64,000 bases of DNA, taken from Streptomyces roseifaciens. Its GTDB lineage: Bacteria; Actinomycetota; Actinomycetes; Streptomycetales; Streptomycetaceae. A program made the position numbers and the translations under genes. Every line of letters starts with the position of its first letter. Position 1 is the stretch's first letter. The stretch is taken from assembly GCF_001445655.1 (NCBI RefSeq), contig NZ_LNBE01000004.1:1798001-1862000 (forward strand). The letters run 5' to 3'. Positions 16,233 to 25,375 of the stretch are shown in pieces. The notes under the pieces are model-generated. The model was not told where the DNA came from and made no database searches. It saw only the letters and a program-made list of their open reading frames with translations.

Positions 16233-17221
16233 CGGGCCACTCCTTGCTTCCGCAGTTCGCGCGCCATGCGGTACAGCCCCGCCAGGTCAACGCCGTCGCC
16301 GAGCAGTTCCAGTTCGTACGTGGGGAGGCCGAGCTCCGCTATGCCGGCGCGCCCGCGGTGCTCCAGGGCGAGCCGCTCGATGTGCTCGCGGGCCTCGGCC
16401 AGCAGGGGATCGACGAGCTGCTCGGCGAGGCCGGGGTTGCGCGCGCCGCCGAAGCCGGTGCGCTCCAGGGAGTGCGAGAGGGCCTGCGCCACGGCGGCCC
16501 GCTGCCCGTTCGCAGCGGCCTCCACGGCCTCGGCGTCCAGGATCTCCGGCCGCACCATGTTGATGACGACGCCGCCCACGGGAAGGCCCGCCGCGCGGAG
16601 CTCCGCGATGCCGTCGCACGTCTCCTGGACGGGCATCTCCTCCAGCAGCGTCACGAAGTGCACCGCCGTCTCGGGTGACTTGAGTACCCGCATGACGGCC
16701 TGCGCCTGGTTGTGGATCGGGCCGATCCGGGCGAGGCCGGCCACCTCGTCGTTCACGTTGAGGAAGCGGGTGACGCGGCCGGTGGGCGGGGCGTCCATGA
16801 CGACGTGGTCGTAGACGAAGCGGCCCGTGCGGTCCTTGCGGCGCACCGCCTCGCAGGCCTTTCCGGTGAGCAGGACGTCGCGCAGCCCGGGTGCGATGGT
16901 TGTCGCAAAATCGATGGCGCCGAGCTTCCTCAGCGCCCGGCCGGCGCTGCCGAGCTTGTAGAACATCTGCAGGTAGTCGAGGAGCGCCCGCTCGGCGTCG
17001 ATGGCCAGGGCGAACACCTCGCCCCCGCCCGGCGCCACGGCTATCTTGCGCTCCTCGTAGGGCAGCGCCTCCGTCTCGAACAGCTGGGCAATGCCCTGCC
17101 GGCCTTCCACCTCCACCAGGAGAGTGCGTTTGCCCTCGGCGGCGAGGGCAAGCGCGAGTGCCGCGGCGACCGTGGTCTTGCCGGTTCCGCCCTTGCCGCT
17201 GACGACATGGAGCCTGCTCAT
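16229..17221 (-). CDS. ArsA/Get3-like ATPase, upstream partner
   Basis: A 330-residue ATPase from ATG 17221, where the protein begins MSRLHVVSGKGGTGKTT with the deviant Walker A at the very N terminus. Later motifs are VVMDAPPTGRVTRFL (switch II-like) and NMVRPEI near the nucleotide-specificity loop. It lacks the C-terminal arm of its neighbour. The stop overlaps the start of the second ATPase (ATGA), so both should be translated together. With wblA converging from the other side this pair is conserved in Streptomyces; its role remains undetermined. Confidence 0.9.
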   Translation of the reverse strand: MSRLHVVSGKGGTGKTTVAAALALALAAEGKRTLLVEVEGRQGIAQLFETEALPYEERKIAVAPGGGEVFALAIDAERALLDYLQMFYKLGSAGRALRKLGAIDFATTIAPGLRDVLLTGKACEAVRRKDRTGRFVYDHVVMDAPPTGRVTRFLNVNDEVAGLARIGPIHNQAQAVMRVLKSPETAVHFVTLLEEMPVQETCDGIAELRAAGLPVGGVVINMVRPEILDAEAVEAAANGQRAAVAQALSHSLERTGFGGARNPGLAEQLVDPLLAEAREHIERLALEHRGRAGIAELGLPTYELELLGDGVDLAGLYRMARELRKQGVAR

Positions 17222-17380
17222 GATTCGGAGCCTAATTCCTTTCCGACGGCCTTGTGGCGGCAGGTGGCGACATGAGGCTGTTCGAACGGCGAGGGTGCGC
17301 CGGCGCTCGGCCACGCCCGCATGGACGACCCGTGGACGGGCCCGGCCGGGGCTGTCGGCGCGAGGCATTACAGTCGGCCT

Positions 17381-17539
17381 ATGACCAAATGGGAATACGC
17401 CACCGTGCCGCTGCTCGTGCACGCGACCAAGCAGATCCTGGACACCTGGGGCGAGGACGGCTGGGAGCTCGTCCAGGTCGTGCCGGGGCCGAACAACCCC
17501 GAGCAGCTGGTGGCCTACCTCAAGCGGCCGAAGCCGTGA
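17381..17539 (+). CDS. DUF4177 small protein
   Basis: A 52-residue protein starting MTKWEYATVPLL and containing the DUF4177 signature WGEDGWELV. ATG 17381 has no clear ribosome-binding site. Its stop overlaps the start of the RidA-like gene (GTGA), so the two are translationally coupled. Function unknown; the family is a small alpha/beta fold found next to diverse enzymes. Confidence 0.85.
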   Translation: MTKWEYATVPLLVHATKQILDTWGEDGWELVQVVPGPNNPEQLVAYLKRPKP

Positions 17540-18000
17540 GCGCCGTCGAGAGCCGGCTCGCCGAGCTCGGCCTGACCCTGCCGGACGTCGTGCCGCCGAT
17601 CGCCGCCTACCAGCCGGCCGTGCGGTCCGGGGCCTACGTGTACACGGCGGGCCAGCTGCCGATGGTCAAGGGCTCCATCCCCGTGACGGGCAAGGTCGGC
17701 GCCGAGGTCAGCGCCGAGCAGGCCAAGGAGCTCGCGGCGACCTGCGCGCTCAACGCCCTGGCCGCCGTCAAGTCGGTCATCGGTGACCTGGACCGGATCG
17801 TGCGCGTGGTGAAGGTCGTCGGCTTCGTCGCCTCCGCCCCCGACTTCACCGCCCAGCCGGGTGTCCTCAACGGTGCCAGCGAGCTGCTCGGCGAGGTGCT
17901 CGGCGAGAAGGGCGTGCACGCCCGCTCTGCCGTCGGCGTCGCGGTGCTGCCGCTGGACGCGCCGGTCGAGGTCGAGATCGTCGTCGAGGTCCGGGACTGA
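17536..18000 (+). CDS. RidA/YjgF-family protein (enamine/imine deaminase type)
   Basis: A 154-residue protein of the longer RidA subgroup. Core features are YVYTAGQLP near residue 37, SAEQAKELAATCALNALAAVK and a C-terminal VGVAVLPLDAPVEVEIVVEV strand. The key Arg of canonical RidA (in the VEI.. R/C-A-R region) is replaced, as the HARSAVGV segment shows another arrangement, so deaminase activity is not certain. GTG start overlaps the DUF4177 stop. It leads a run of metabolite-repair-type genes (two hydrolases follow). Confidence 0.88.
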   Translation: MSAVESRLAELGLTLPDVVPPIAAYQPAVRSGAYVYTAGQLPMVKGSIPVTGKVGAEVSAEQAKELAATCALNALAAVKSVIGDLDRIVRVVKVVGFVASAPDFTAQPGVLNGASELLGEVLGEKGVHARSAVGVAVLPLDAPVEVEIVVEVRD

Positions 18001-18132
18001 TCCGGGACCGGCTCCTGAGCGGGCCGGCGGCCGAGTAGCGGCCGGACCGGGTCCGGGCACCTCCCGGCCGCCCCGGTCCGCTACGGGCGTCGTCCCCTCG
18101 AACATCCGCGCGCGAGCGCATAGCATCCGGCC

Positions 18133-19020
18133 ATGTCGACTTCGAACGGCCAGTGGTATCCGCCGGAGTGGCCGGACCGGATCAGAGCGCTCACGCGCGG
18201 GGAGCTCCACCCCGTGAGCCCCCGCCGTGCCGCGACCGTCCTGCTGCTGCGCGACGGAGCCGACGGCCCCGCCGTCCACATGCTGCGCAGACGCGCCTCC
18301 ATGGCCTTCGCCGGAGGCGCGTACGCGTATCCGGGCGGCTCCGTCGACTCGCGCGACGAGCGGGACGTGCCCTGGGCCGGACCGGCCCCCGCGCAGTGGG
18401 CCCGGAGCCTGGGCGTCGACGCCGCCTCGGCCCAGGCCATCGTCTGCGCCGCGGTCCGGGAGACCTTCGAGGAGGCCGGGGTGCTGCTCGCCGGGCCCAC
18501 CCCCGGCACGGTCGTCGCGGACACCACGGGCCCCGAGTGGGAGGCCGAGAGGGCCGCCCTCGTCAGCCGCGAGCTGTCGTTCGCCGACTTCCTCGTGCAG
18601 CGCGGCCTGCTGCTGCGCAGCGACCTCCTGGGCGGCTGGGCGCGCTGGATCACGCCCGAGTTCGAACCGCGCCGCTACGACACCTGGTTCTTCGTCGCCG
18701 CGCTCCCCGAGGGGCAGCGCACCCGCAACGCCTCCACGGAGGCGGACCGTACGGTGTGGATCCGCCCCGCCGACGCGGCCGACGGCTTCGACCGCGGCGA
18801 GCTGCTGATGATGCCGCCCACCATCTCCACGCTGCGCGAGCTGCGCCCCTACGGCAGCGCCGCCGAAGCGCTGACCGCCGCGCGTGACAGGGATCTCACC
18901 CCCGTCCTGGCCCGAGCGCGGCTCGAAGGGGAGGAGATCGTGCTGAGCTGGCCCGGACACGACGAATTCACCCGGCGCGTCGCCGGCAAACCCTCGGGAC
19001 CTTCGGAGGCCGACCGATGA
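18133..19020 (+). CDS. Nudix hydrolase (NUDT19-like)
   Basis: A 295-residue protein. N-terminal RRAATVLLLRDG precedes GAYAYPGGSVD, and a split Nudix box continues as AAVRETFEEAGVLL about 45 residues later. The long spacer between the Gly-rich and REXXEE halves is typical of NUDT7/19-like CoA pyrophosphatase-type Nudix proteins. The substrate is probably a CoA derivative or nucleotide diphosphate, but this is not shown. ATG start after a 130-base gap. It overlaps the downstream MBL-fold gene by 4 bases. Confidence 0.88.
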   Translation: MSTSNGQWYPPEWPDRIRALTRGELHPVSPRRAATVLLLRDGADGPAVHMLRRRASMAFAGGAYAYPGGSVDSRDERDVPWAGPAPAQWARSLGVDAASAQAIVCAAVRETFEEAGVLLAGPTPGTVVADTTGPEWEAERAALVSRELSFADFLVQRGLLLRSDLLGGWARWITPEFEPRRYDTWFFVAALPEGQRTRNASTEADRTVWIRPADAADGFDRGELLMMPPTISTLRELRPYGSAAEALTAARDRDLTPVLARARLEGEEIVLSWPGHDEFTRRVAGKPSGPSEADR

Positions 19021-19850
19021 CATCCGCGACCGAACTCCCCGGCCGCCCGCGCGCAGGGGCCATCGGCGGTCCGGCGACCGCCCGCGCGACCTGCGTCCTC
19101 GCGCCCAACCCCTCCGCCATGACGCTCGACGGCACCAATACGTGGATCGTCGCCGAACCGGACTCCGACCTCGCCGTCGTCATCGATCCCGGGCCGCTGG
19201 ACGACACCCACCTGCAGGCCGTTATCTCGACCGCCGAGGCCGCCGGGAAGCGCGTCGCCCTCACCCTGCTGACCCACGGTCACCCCGACCACTTCGACGG
19301 CGCCGCGCGCTTCGCCGAGCTGACCGGCACCCGCGTACGGGCCCTGGACCCGGCGCTGCGCCTGGGCGGCGAGGGCCTCGGCATCGGTGACGTGGTCACC
19401 ACCGGCGGCCTGGAGCTGCACGTGCTCTCCACGCCGGGCCACACCGCCGACTCGCTGTGCTTCCACCTGCCCGCCGACCGGGCGCTGTTCACCGGCGACA
19501 CGGTGCTGGGCCGCGGCACGACGGTCGTCGCCCACCCCGAGGGCCGGCTCGGCGACTACCTCGACTCCCTGCGCCGGCTGCGCGCGCTCGCCGTGGAGGA
19601 GGACGTGCAGACGATCCTTCCCGGGCACGGCCCGGTCCTCGACGACGCGCGCGGTGCCATCGACTTCTACCTCGTGCACCGGGCGAAGCGGCTGGCCCAG
19701 GTGGAGACCGCCGTGGAGAACGGCTACCGCTCGGCCGCGGAAGTGGTCGCCCACGTCTACGCGGACGTCGACCGCTCGCTGTGGCCGGCCGCGGAGCTGT
19801 CCGTACGGGCGCAGCTGGAGTATCTGGGGGAGCACGGGCTGATCCAGTGA
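19017..19850 (+). CDS. MBL-fold metallo-hydrolase
   Basis: A 277-residue metallo-beta-lactamase-fold protein with the metal motif THGHPDHFDG, then STPGHTADS (His), FTGDTVLG (Asp) and LPGHGP (His). It resembles the LACTB2-like/glyoxalase II-like branch, with a C-terminal helical region. It is translationally coupled to the Nudix gene (ATGA overlap), so a joint role in hydrolytic clean-up of metabolites is plausible. Substrate unknown. A bidirectional hairpin follows. Confidence 0.9.
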   Translation: MTSATELPGRPRAGAIGGPATARATCVLAPNPSAMTLDGTNTWIVAEPDSDLAVVIDPGPLDDTHLQAVISTAEAAGKRVALTLLTHGHPDHFDGAARFAELTGTRVRALDPALRLGGEGLGIGDVVTTGGLELHVLSTPGHTADSLCFHLPADRALFTGDTVLGRGTTVVAHPEGRLGDYLDSLRRLRALAVEEDVQTILPGHGPVLDDARGAIDFYLVHRAKRLAQVETAVENGYRSAAEVVAHVYADVDRSLWPAAELSVRAQLEYLGEHGLIQ

Positions 19851-19941
19851 GCGGCGCTCCGCGTCGCCGTCGCCGCCCTGTGCGCTCATGACGAGCGCAT
19901 GGCTGATGACGAGCGCATGGCTCATGACCCCAGGGCATGCC

Positions 19942-19973
19942 GAAGGCCCCTGCCGTTCCCGGCAGGGGCCTTC
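19942..19973. terminator. Bidirectional hairpin between the MBL gene and crp
   Basis: GAAGGCCCCTGCC (19942-19954) pairs perfectly with GGCAGGGGCCTTC (19961-19973) around a 6-base loop, between the convergent MBL-fold and crp genes. Just upstream, ATGACGAGCGCATGGCT is repeated twice (from about 19887 and 19905). Confidence 0.75.
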
Positions 19974-20055
19974 CGAGCTTGTGGGCGCGCCGGAGGGCGC
20001 TCCCGTTGGGCCGTGCGCCCGGGGCGTGCGGTGTGCACGCCCCGCACGGCTTGCG

Positions 20056-20730
20056 TCAGCGGGAGCGCTTCGCGAGCCGCTCCACGTCGAGGAGGATCAC
20101 CGCACGGGCCTCCAGACGCAGCCAGCCGCGGCCGGCGAAGTCGGCGAGGGCCTTGTTGACCGTCTCGCGGGAGGCGCCGACGAGCTGGGCCAGCTCCTCC
20201 TGGGTGAGGTCGTGCACCACGTGGATGCCTTCCTCGGACTGCACGCCGAAGCGGCGCGACAGGTCGAGCAGGGCCTTGGCGACGCGGCCGGGGACGTCCG
20301 AGAAGACGAGGTCGGACATCGAGTCGTTGGTGCGGCGCAGCCGGCGGGCGACGGCGCGCAGCAGTGCGGTGGCCACCTCCGGGCGGGCGTTGAGCCAGGG
20401 CTGCAGGTCGCCGTGGCCGAGGCCGAGCAGCTTGACCTCGGTGAGGGCGGTGGCGGTGGCGGTGCGCGGCCCGGGGTCGAAGAGCGACAGCTCCCCGATG
20501 AGCTCGCCGGGGCCCAGGACGGCCAGCATGTTCTCGCGGCCGTCGGGGGAGGTGCGGTGGAGCTTCACCTTGCCCTCGGTCACCACGTAGAGGCGGTCGC
20601 CGGGGTCCCCTTCGTGGAACAGGGCGTCGCCCCTCGCGAGGGTGGCCTCGCCCATGGAGGCGCGCAGCTCAGCGGCCTGCTCGTCATCGAGCGCCGCGAA
20701 AAGCGGGGCGCGCCGCAGAACGTCGTCCAC
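20056..20730 (-). CDS. crp: Crp/Fnr-family regulator, Streptomyces Crp
   Basis: A 224-residue protein with an N-terminal cyclic-nucleotide-binding jelly roll (GDALFHEGDPGDRLYVV; GELIGELSLF; GPRTATATA) and a C-terminal winged HTH (LTQEELAQLVGASRETVNKAL). GTG 20730 is chosen because AAGGAGAG lies just upstream and the length matches S. coelicolor Crp; an ATG 21 bases further upstream lacks this spacing. Crp controls germination, early growth and antibiotic production. It is divergent from nth; the shared 181-base region has a CRP-type palindrome. Confidence 0.93.
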   Translation of the reverse strand: MDDVLRRAPLFAALDDEQAAELRASMGEATLARGDALFHEGDPGDRLYVVTEGKVKLHRTSPDGRENMLAVLGPGELIGELSLFDPGPRTATATALTEVKLLGLGHGDLQPWLNARPEVATALLRAVARRLRRTNDSMSDLVFSDVPGRVAKALLDLSRRFGVQSEEGIHVVHDLTQEELAQLVGASRETVNKALADFAGRGWLRLEARAVILLDVERLAKRSR

Positions 20731-20792
20731 GAGTTCTCTCCTTGTCGACATGCACAGAGGACCGTGGTCCCCATGATGCCCGTCGGTAAAAC

Positions 20793-20808
20793 TGTGTGAT
20801 CAAACACA
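20793..20808. promoter_or_regulatory. Candidate Crp operator between crp and nth
   Basis: TGTGT-GATCAA-ACACA is a 16-base dyad with the exact half-site spacing (N6) of the CRP consensus TGTGA-N6-TCACA, one mismatch per half. It lies 63 bases upstream of the crp start and about 104 upstream of nth, so it could mediate autoregulation. Binding is inferred. Confidence 0.45.
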
Positions 20809-20911
20809 AGTGTCGCGCATCGTCGCCCGAAGCCCTACGGCAGGGGTCCGATTGGGCTGTGGTTTTCCTGCGTGAGGGCCGGATGTCAGTGGTGGGGCTT
20901 AGTCTGGCCGG

Positions 20912-21871
20912 GTGTCCAATACGCCGGTGAGAGCACAGGGCAAGGGGGCTGGAAGGGTGACTCCGCCTCGTAATTCCGCTGTGGGCGAACGCGCGCCTAC
21001 GGGGGCGGCGAAAGTCGCAAGCAAGGACAAAAAGGAAAGCGGAAGTGCATCTTCCGAATCTTCCGCAAAGGCGGCGAAGCGGGTGACCAAGGCTTCGGCG
21101 AAGCCGGAATCCCGCACTGCTCTCGTCCGCCGTGCCCGCCGCATCAACCGCGAGCTCGCCGAGGTCTATCCCTACGCCCACCCCGAGCTCGACTTCGAGA
21201 ATCCCTTCGAGCTCCTGGTCGCCACGGTCCTCTCCGCCCAGACGACGGACCTGCGGGTCAACCAGACCACCCCGGCCCTCTTCGCCGCCTATCCCACGCC
21301 GGAGGACATGGCCGCCGCCGACCCCGAGGCGCTGGAACAGCTCATCCGGCCCACGGGCTTCTTCCGCGCCAAGGCCAAGTCGCTCATCGGCCTGTCCGCC
21401 GCCATCCGCGACCGCTTCGGCGGAGAGGTGCCCGGCCGCATAGAGGATCTCGTCAGCCTCCCCGGCGTCGGCCGGAAGACCGCCCACGTCGTCCTCGGCA
21501 ATGCCTTCGGCAGGCCGGGGATCACTGTGGACACCCACTTCGGGCGGCTCGTACGGCGCTGGAAGTGGACCGACGCCACCGACCCCGAGAAGGTCGAGGC
21601 CGAGATCTGCGCGCTCTTCCCCAAGAGCGAGTGGACCATGCTCTCGCACCGCGTCATCTTCCACGGCCGGCGCATCTGCCACTCCCGCCGGCCGGCCTGC
21701 GGTGCCTGCCCGATCGCCCCGCTCTGCCCCTCGTACGGGGAGGGCGAGACGGATCCCGAGAAGGCCAGCAAGCTCCTGAAGTACGAGAAGGGCGGCAAGC
21801 CCGGTCAGCGGCTCAAGCCCCCGCCCGACTACCCGGGCCTGCCGGCCCCGCCGCTGGGAGGCGACGCATGA
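20912..21871 (+). CDS. nth: Endonuclease III
   Basis: A 319-residue DNA glycosylase/AP lyase. After a basic, Ser/Lys-rich N-terminal extension of about 65 residues come the helix-hairpin-helix LPGVGRKTA at about 183-191 (catalytic Lys), the catalytic Asp in VDTHFGR, and the iron-sulfur cluster C-X6-C-X2-C-X5-C ([17 protein letters not shown]). It removes oxidised pyrimidines in base excision repair. GTG 20912 gives the extension; a start further in cannot be excluded. It overlaps the following Nudix gene by 4 bases. Confidence 0.93.
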   Translation: MSNTPVRAQGKGAGRVTPPRNSAVGERAPTGAAKVASKDKKESGSASSESSAKAAKRVTKASAKPESRTALVRRARRINRELAEVYPYAHPELDFENPFELLVATVLSAQTTDLRVNQTTPALFAAYPTPEDMAAADPEALEQLIRPTGFFRAKAKSLIGLSAAIRDRFGGEVPGRIEDLVSLPGVGRKTAHVVLGNAFGRPGITVDTHFGRLVRRWKWTDATDPEKVEAEICALFPKSEWTMLSHRVIFHGRRICHSRRPACGACPIAPLCPSYGEGETDPEKASKLLKYEKGGKPGQRLKPPPDYPGLPAPPLGGDA

Positions 21872-22551
21872 CGAGCACGTACGGCCGAGGAGCCACGGTC
21901 ACCGCCGAGGGGCTGCCCGGGTGGCTGGAGCCGGTGGCGCGCGCCTCGGAGACGATCGAGCCCCATCAGCTCAGCCGCTTCCTGCCGCCGGAGACCGGCG
22001 GCCGGCAGTCCGCCGTGCTCGTCCTCTTCGGTGACGGCCCCAAGGGCCCGGAGCTGCTCCTCCTGGAGCGGGCCGGGACGCTGCGCTCGCACGCCGGGCA
22101 GCCGTCGTTCCCCGGCGGCGCCCTCGACCCGGAGGACGGCGACCCGGCCTCCGGCGGGCTGGTGCGGGCCGCCCTGCGCGAGGCGGAGGAGGAGACCGGG
22201 CTCGACCCCTCGGGCGTCCAGATCTTCGGCGTCCTGCCCCAGCTGTACATCCCGGTGAGCGGCTTCGTCGTCACCCCCGTCCTCGGCTGGTGGCGCGAGC
22301 CGACCCCGGTCAAGCCGGTCGACAAGGCCGAGACCGCCCGGGTCTTCACCGTCCCGGTGGCCCACCTGACCGACCCGGAGAACAGGGCCACCGCGATACA
22401 CCCGAGCGGTCACACCGGCCCGGCCTTCCTGGTCGAGGACGCCCTCGTCTGGGGCTTCACCGCAGGCGTGATCGACCGGATCCTGCACTACGCCGGCTGG
22501 GAGCGCCCCTGGGACCGCGAACGGCAGGTCCCGCTGGACTGGCGTTCCTGA
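21868..22551 (+). CDS. Nudix CoA pyrophosphatase
   Basis: A 227-residue protein with a full Nudix box: [10 protein letters not shown]..., then [16 protein letters not shown]. Upstream it has [13 protein letters not shown], the NuCoA signature of CoA pyrophosphatases (NudL/PCD1 group). It likely splits oxidised or surplus CoA into phosphopantetheine and 3',5'-ADP. ATG 21868 overlaps the nth stop. The nth-Nudix-MarP order is conserved in Streptomyces and suggests an oxidative-damage or housekeeping operon. Confidence 0.9.
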   Translation: MTSTYGRGATVTAEGLPGWLEPVARASETIEPHQLSRFLPPETGGRQSAVLVLFGDGPKGPELLLLERAGTLRSHAGQPSFPGGALDPEDGDPASGGLVRAALREAEEETGLDPSGVQIFGVLPQLYIPVSGFVVTPVLGWWREPTPVKPVDKAETARVFTVPVAHLTDPENRATAIHPSGHTGPAFLVEDALVWGFTAGVIDRILHYAGWERPWDRERQVPLDWRS

Positions 22552-22632
22552 CGGACATGAGACGGTGATCCCGGCCCCCGCCGTCCCCCGGGCCGGCGAC
22601 ACCGCAGACGACATCATTGCGAGGCATACCCG

Positions 22633-23832
22633 GTGAACGTGCTGGACATCGTGCTGCTGGTCGCCGCCGTGTGGTTCGCCGTCGTCGGCTACCGCCAGGG
22701 CTTCGTGGTCGGTGTGCTGTCGGTGATCGGGTTCCTCGGCGGCGGTCTCGTGGCGGTCTATCTGCTGCCCGTCATCTGGGACAGCGCCACCGGCGAGGCC
22801 ACCCCGGGCACCGCCGCCGCCATAGCGGCCGTCGTCATCGTCATCGTGTGCGCCTCCGTCGGCCAGGCCGCCACCACCCACCTGGGCAACAAGCTCCGCC
22901 GCCACATCACCTGGTCCCCGGCCCGCGCCCTGGACGCCACCGGCGGCGCGCTCGTCAACGTCCTGGCGATGCTGCTGGTGGCCTGGCTGATCGGCTCCGC
23001 CCTCGCCGGCACCTCCCTGCCGACGCTCGGCAAGGAGGTCCGCAACTCCAAGGTGCTCCTCGGCGTCGCCCGCGTGGTGCCCCCGCAGGCCAACACCTGG
23101 TTCGCGGACTTCAGCACCGTCCTCGCGCAGAACGGTTTCCCGCAGGTCTTCGCGCCCTTCTCCACCGAGCCGATCACCAACGTGCCCGCCCCCGACCCCG
23201 CGCTCGCGGGCAGCCCCGTCGCCACGGAGGCCCAGCGCAGCATCGTCAAGGTCGTCGGCACCGCGCCCAGCTGCGGCAAGGTCCTGGAGGGCACCGGCTT
23301 CGTCTTCGCCCCGCAGCGCGTGATGACCAACGCCCACGTCGTCGGCGGCGTCGACGAGCCGACCGTGCAGGTCGGCGGCCAGGGCCGGCAGTACGAGGCG
23401 AAGGTCGTCCTCTACGACTGGAAGCGCGACATCGCCGTGCTGGACGTGCCGGACCTGGAAGCGCCCGAGCTGCGGTTCGCGGAGGCCGATGCGGAGAGCG
23501 GCAAGGGCGCCATCGTGGCCGGCTTCCCGGAGAACGGCTCCTACGACGTGCGCGCCGCGCGCGTCCGCAGCCGCGTCCAGGCGAACGGCCCGGACATCTA
23601 CCGCCGCGGCAACGTCCGCCGCGATGTGTACTCGCTCTACACGATCGTCCGCCAGGGCAACTCCGGCGGGCCCCTGCTCACACCGGACGGCCGGGTCTAC
23701 GGGGTGGTCTTCGCCAAGTCCCTCGACGACGCCGAGACCGGTTACGCCCTCACGGCGGACGAGGTGCGCGGCGACGCCACCAGCGGCCGCCGGGCGACCG
23801 AGCGGGTCAACACCCAGGGCTGCGCCCTCTGA
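22633..23832 (+). CDS. MarP-like membrane serine protease (CvpA + trypsin)
   Basis: A 399-residue protein. Four membrane helices in the first 165 residues form a CvpA/colicin V-production-type domain. After an extracytoplasmic linker comes a chymotrypsin-like protease with the triad His235 (TNAHVVGG), Asp266 (RDIAVLD) and Ser344 (GNSGGPL). Two Cys (in APSCGKV and TQGCAL) could form a disulphide. This is the architecture of Mycobacterium tuberculosis MarP, a periplasmic protease needed for acid and oxidative resistance. GTG start. Confidence 0.92.
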   Translation: MNVLDIVLLVAAVWFAVVGYRQGFVVGVLSVIGFLGGGLVAVYLLPVIWDSATGEATPGTAAAIAAVVIVIVCASVGQAATTHLGNKLRRHITWSPARALDATGGALVNVLAMLLVAWLIGSALAGTSLPTLGKEVRNSKVLLGVARVVPPQANTWFADFSTVLAQNGFPQVFAPFSTEPITNVPAPDPALAGSPVATEAQRSIVKVVGTAPSCGKVLEGTGFVFAPQRVMTNAHVVGGVDEPTVQVGGQGRQYEAKVVLYDWKRDIAVLDVPDLEAPELRFAEADAESGKGAIVAGFPENGSYDVRAARVRSRVQANGPDIYRRGNVRRDVYSLYTIVRQGNSGGPLLTPDGRVYGVVFAKSLDDAETGYALTADEVRGDATSGRRATERVNTQGCAL

Positions 23833-23882
23833 GGCCCTCCTGAGGGGCCCTCCGGGAACTTGCCGGGGTCAACCCGGGTCAC

Positions 23883-23960
23883 GCGCACCGGCCGGGCGAG
23901 GCGCACCGGCCGGGCGGTCAGCGGCTGCGCAGCCGGCGGATGTGCGGTCAGCGGCTGCGC
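23883..23960. repeat. Two short direct-repeat pairs in a gene-poor gap
   Basis: GCGCACCGGCCGGGCG occurs at 23883-23898 and 23901-23916; GCGGTCAGCGGCTGCGC at 23914-23930 and 23944-23960. They lie in the 511-base stretch 23833-24343 between marP-like and hydrolase genes, which otherwise holds only one doubtful minus-strand small gene. No hairpin terminator of note. Confidence 0.6.
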
Positions 23961-24160
23961 GGGTGATGGCGAAGCCGCGCCGACACCCAGCGGGCGCGGC
24001 GGCGGATGATGCGCGGAATGCCGATGCGCGGATCGTGGCCGGCGGACGGCCGGTGCTCACCCCTCCCGGTCCTCTCCGGCAGCTCGCTCACGATCAGCGC
24101 GGCGTCGCCCTCGGCGCCCCGCTCCTGAGTCACGTCACGGTAGTCGTGCGTCCAGCCCAT
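23948..24160 (-). CDS. Doubtful small basic protein
   Basis: A possible 70-residue protein starting MGWTHDYRDVTQERG and ending in an Arg-rich segment (RIIRRRARWVSARLRHH). Its start is ATG, but no clear ribosome-binding site is visible, and the C-terminal end runs into short direct repeats. It fills part of an otherwise empty 511-base gap. I do not recognise a family. Reported only because the first half is not low-complexity. Confidence 0.3.
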   Translation of the reverse strand: MGWTHDYRDVTQERGAEGDAALIVSELPERTGRGEHRPSAGHDPRIGIPRIIRRRARWVSARLRHHPRSR

Positions 24161-24343
24161 ACCGTGCTCTGTGCCCGGGCCGAAAGGTCGGTAATCGCCC
24201 GGGGGTCCCTCAGTTGGCCTATGCGTCGGGCAATTGGCCGTTCGAAGAACGGACGTTCCTGCCCGCTGTGCGGTGCGGGAGGCGTGCCGGAGCAGCCCGT
24301 CACCTGCCCGGAACCGGCCCGGCGGAGGCCTTCCGGCTGCCCT

Positions 24344-25375
24344 TTACCGGTCCGGCTCGGGGTCCTTGAGCCAGTTCACGAGCTCCGTCGAGAACGCCAC
24401 CGGGTCCTCCTCGTGGGGGAAGTGGCCCAGGCCGTCGAACAGCCGCCAGCGGTACGGCGCCTCCACGTACTCCCCGGAGCCCGCGGCGCTGCGCGTACGC
24501 ATCACCGGATCGAGGGAACCGTGCAGATGCAGTGTGGGCACCCGTACGGGCCGCTTCATGCGCCGGTTGAACTGGATGCCGTCCGGCCGCGCCATCGACC
24601 GCACCATCCAGCGGTACGGCTCGATCGAGCAGTGCGCCGTCGACGGGATCGTCATCGCCCGCCGGTAGGTGTCCACGGCCTCGTCCTCCGGCTGACGCGG
24701 CCCCGACCACTCCCGCACCAGACGCCCCACCAGTGCCGCGTCGTCGGCGACCAGCCGCCGCTCCGGGATCCACGGCCGCTGGAAGCCCCAGATGTGGCTG
24801 CCGGCCGAGCTCTGCTTGGGGTCGGCGAGCATCGCCGAGCGCCAGCGGCGCGGGTGCGGCATGGAGGAGACCGCGAGCCTGCGGACCAGCTTGGGCCGCA
24901 TCACGGCCGCCGTCCACGCCAGGTAGCCGCCGAGGTCGTGGCCGACCAGCGCGGCGTCCGGCTCGCCCAGGGAGCGGATCACGCCCGTGATGTCGAGGGC
25001 GAGGTTGGCCGGGTCGTAGCCCCGCGGCGTACGGTCGCTGCCGCCCACCCCGCGCAGGTCCATGGCCACGGCCCGGAACCCCGCCTCGGCGAGCGCGGGC
25101 AGCTGGTGGCGCCACGTCCACCAGAACTGCGGGAAGCCGTGCAGCAGCAGGACCAGCGGCCCGTCGCCCATCTCGGCGATGTGGAACCGTGCGCCGTTCG
25201 CCGCGACGTCCCGGTGGACCCAGGGCCCCTCGGGACGCACGACCGACGTGGCGGAACCCCCCGGGACACCCGTCGGAGCCGGCCCCGGCAGGGCCGGGCC
25301 CGCCGGGGCGGCAGGGGTGGCCGAGGAGGCGGGGTCGGGTGACGCGGTCGCTGCGGGGGTTTCGGGCACCGTCAT
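24344..25375 (-). CDS. Alpha/beta hydrolase, epoxide hydrolase-like
   Basis: A 343-residue protein. After a 45-residue Ala/Pro-rich N terminus comes the fold with oxyanion motif HGFPQFWWTWRHQ, nucleophile elbow GHDLGG (Asp147 rather than Ser) and C-terminal LGHFPHEEDP (His). An Asp nucleophile with HGFP-X-X-W marks the epoxide hydrolase/haloalkane dehalogenase group. The catalytic acid is probably in the DPVMRTRS region. ATG 25375 overlaps the stop of the upstream holin-like gene. Natural substrate unknown. Confidence 0.88.
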   Translation of the reverse strand: MTVPETPAATASPDPASSATPAAPAGPALPGPAPTGVPGGSATSVVRPEGPWVHRDVAANGARFHIAEMGDGPLVLLLHGFPQFWWTWRHQLPALAEAGFRAVAMDLRGVGGSDRTPRGYDPANLALDITGVIRSLGEPDAALVGHDLGGYLAWTAAVMRPKLVRRLAVSSMPHPRRWRSAMLADPKQSSAGSHIWGFQRPWIPERRLVADDAALVGRLVREWSGPRQPEDEAVDTYRRAMTIPSTAHCSIEPYRWMVRSMARPDGIQFNRRMKRPVRVPTLHLHGSLDPVMRTRSAAGSGEYVEAPYRWRLFDGLGHFPHEEDPVAFSTELVNWLKDPEPDR

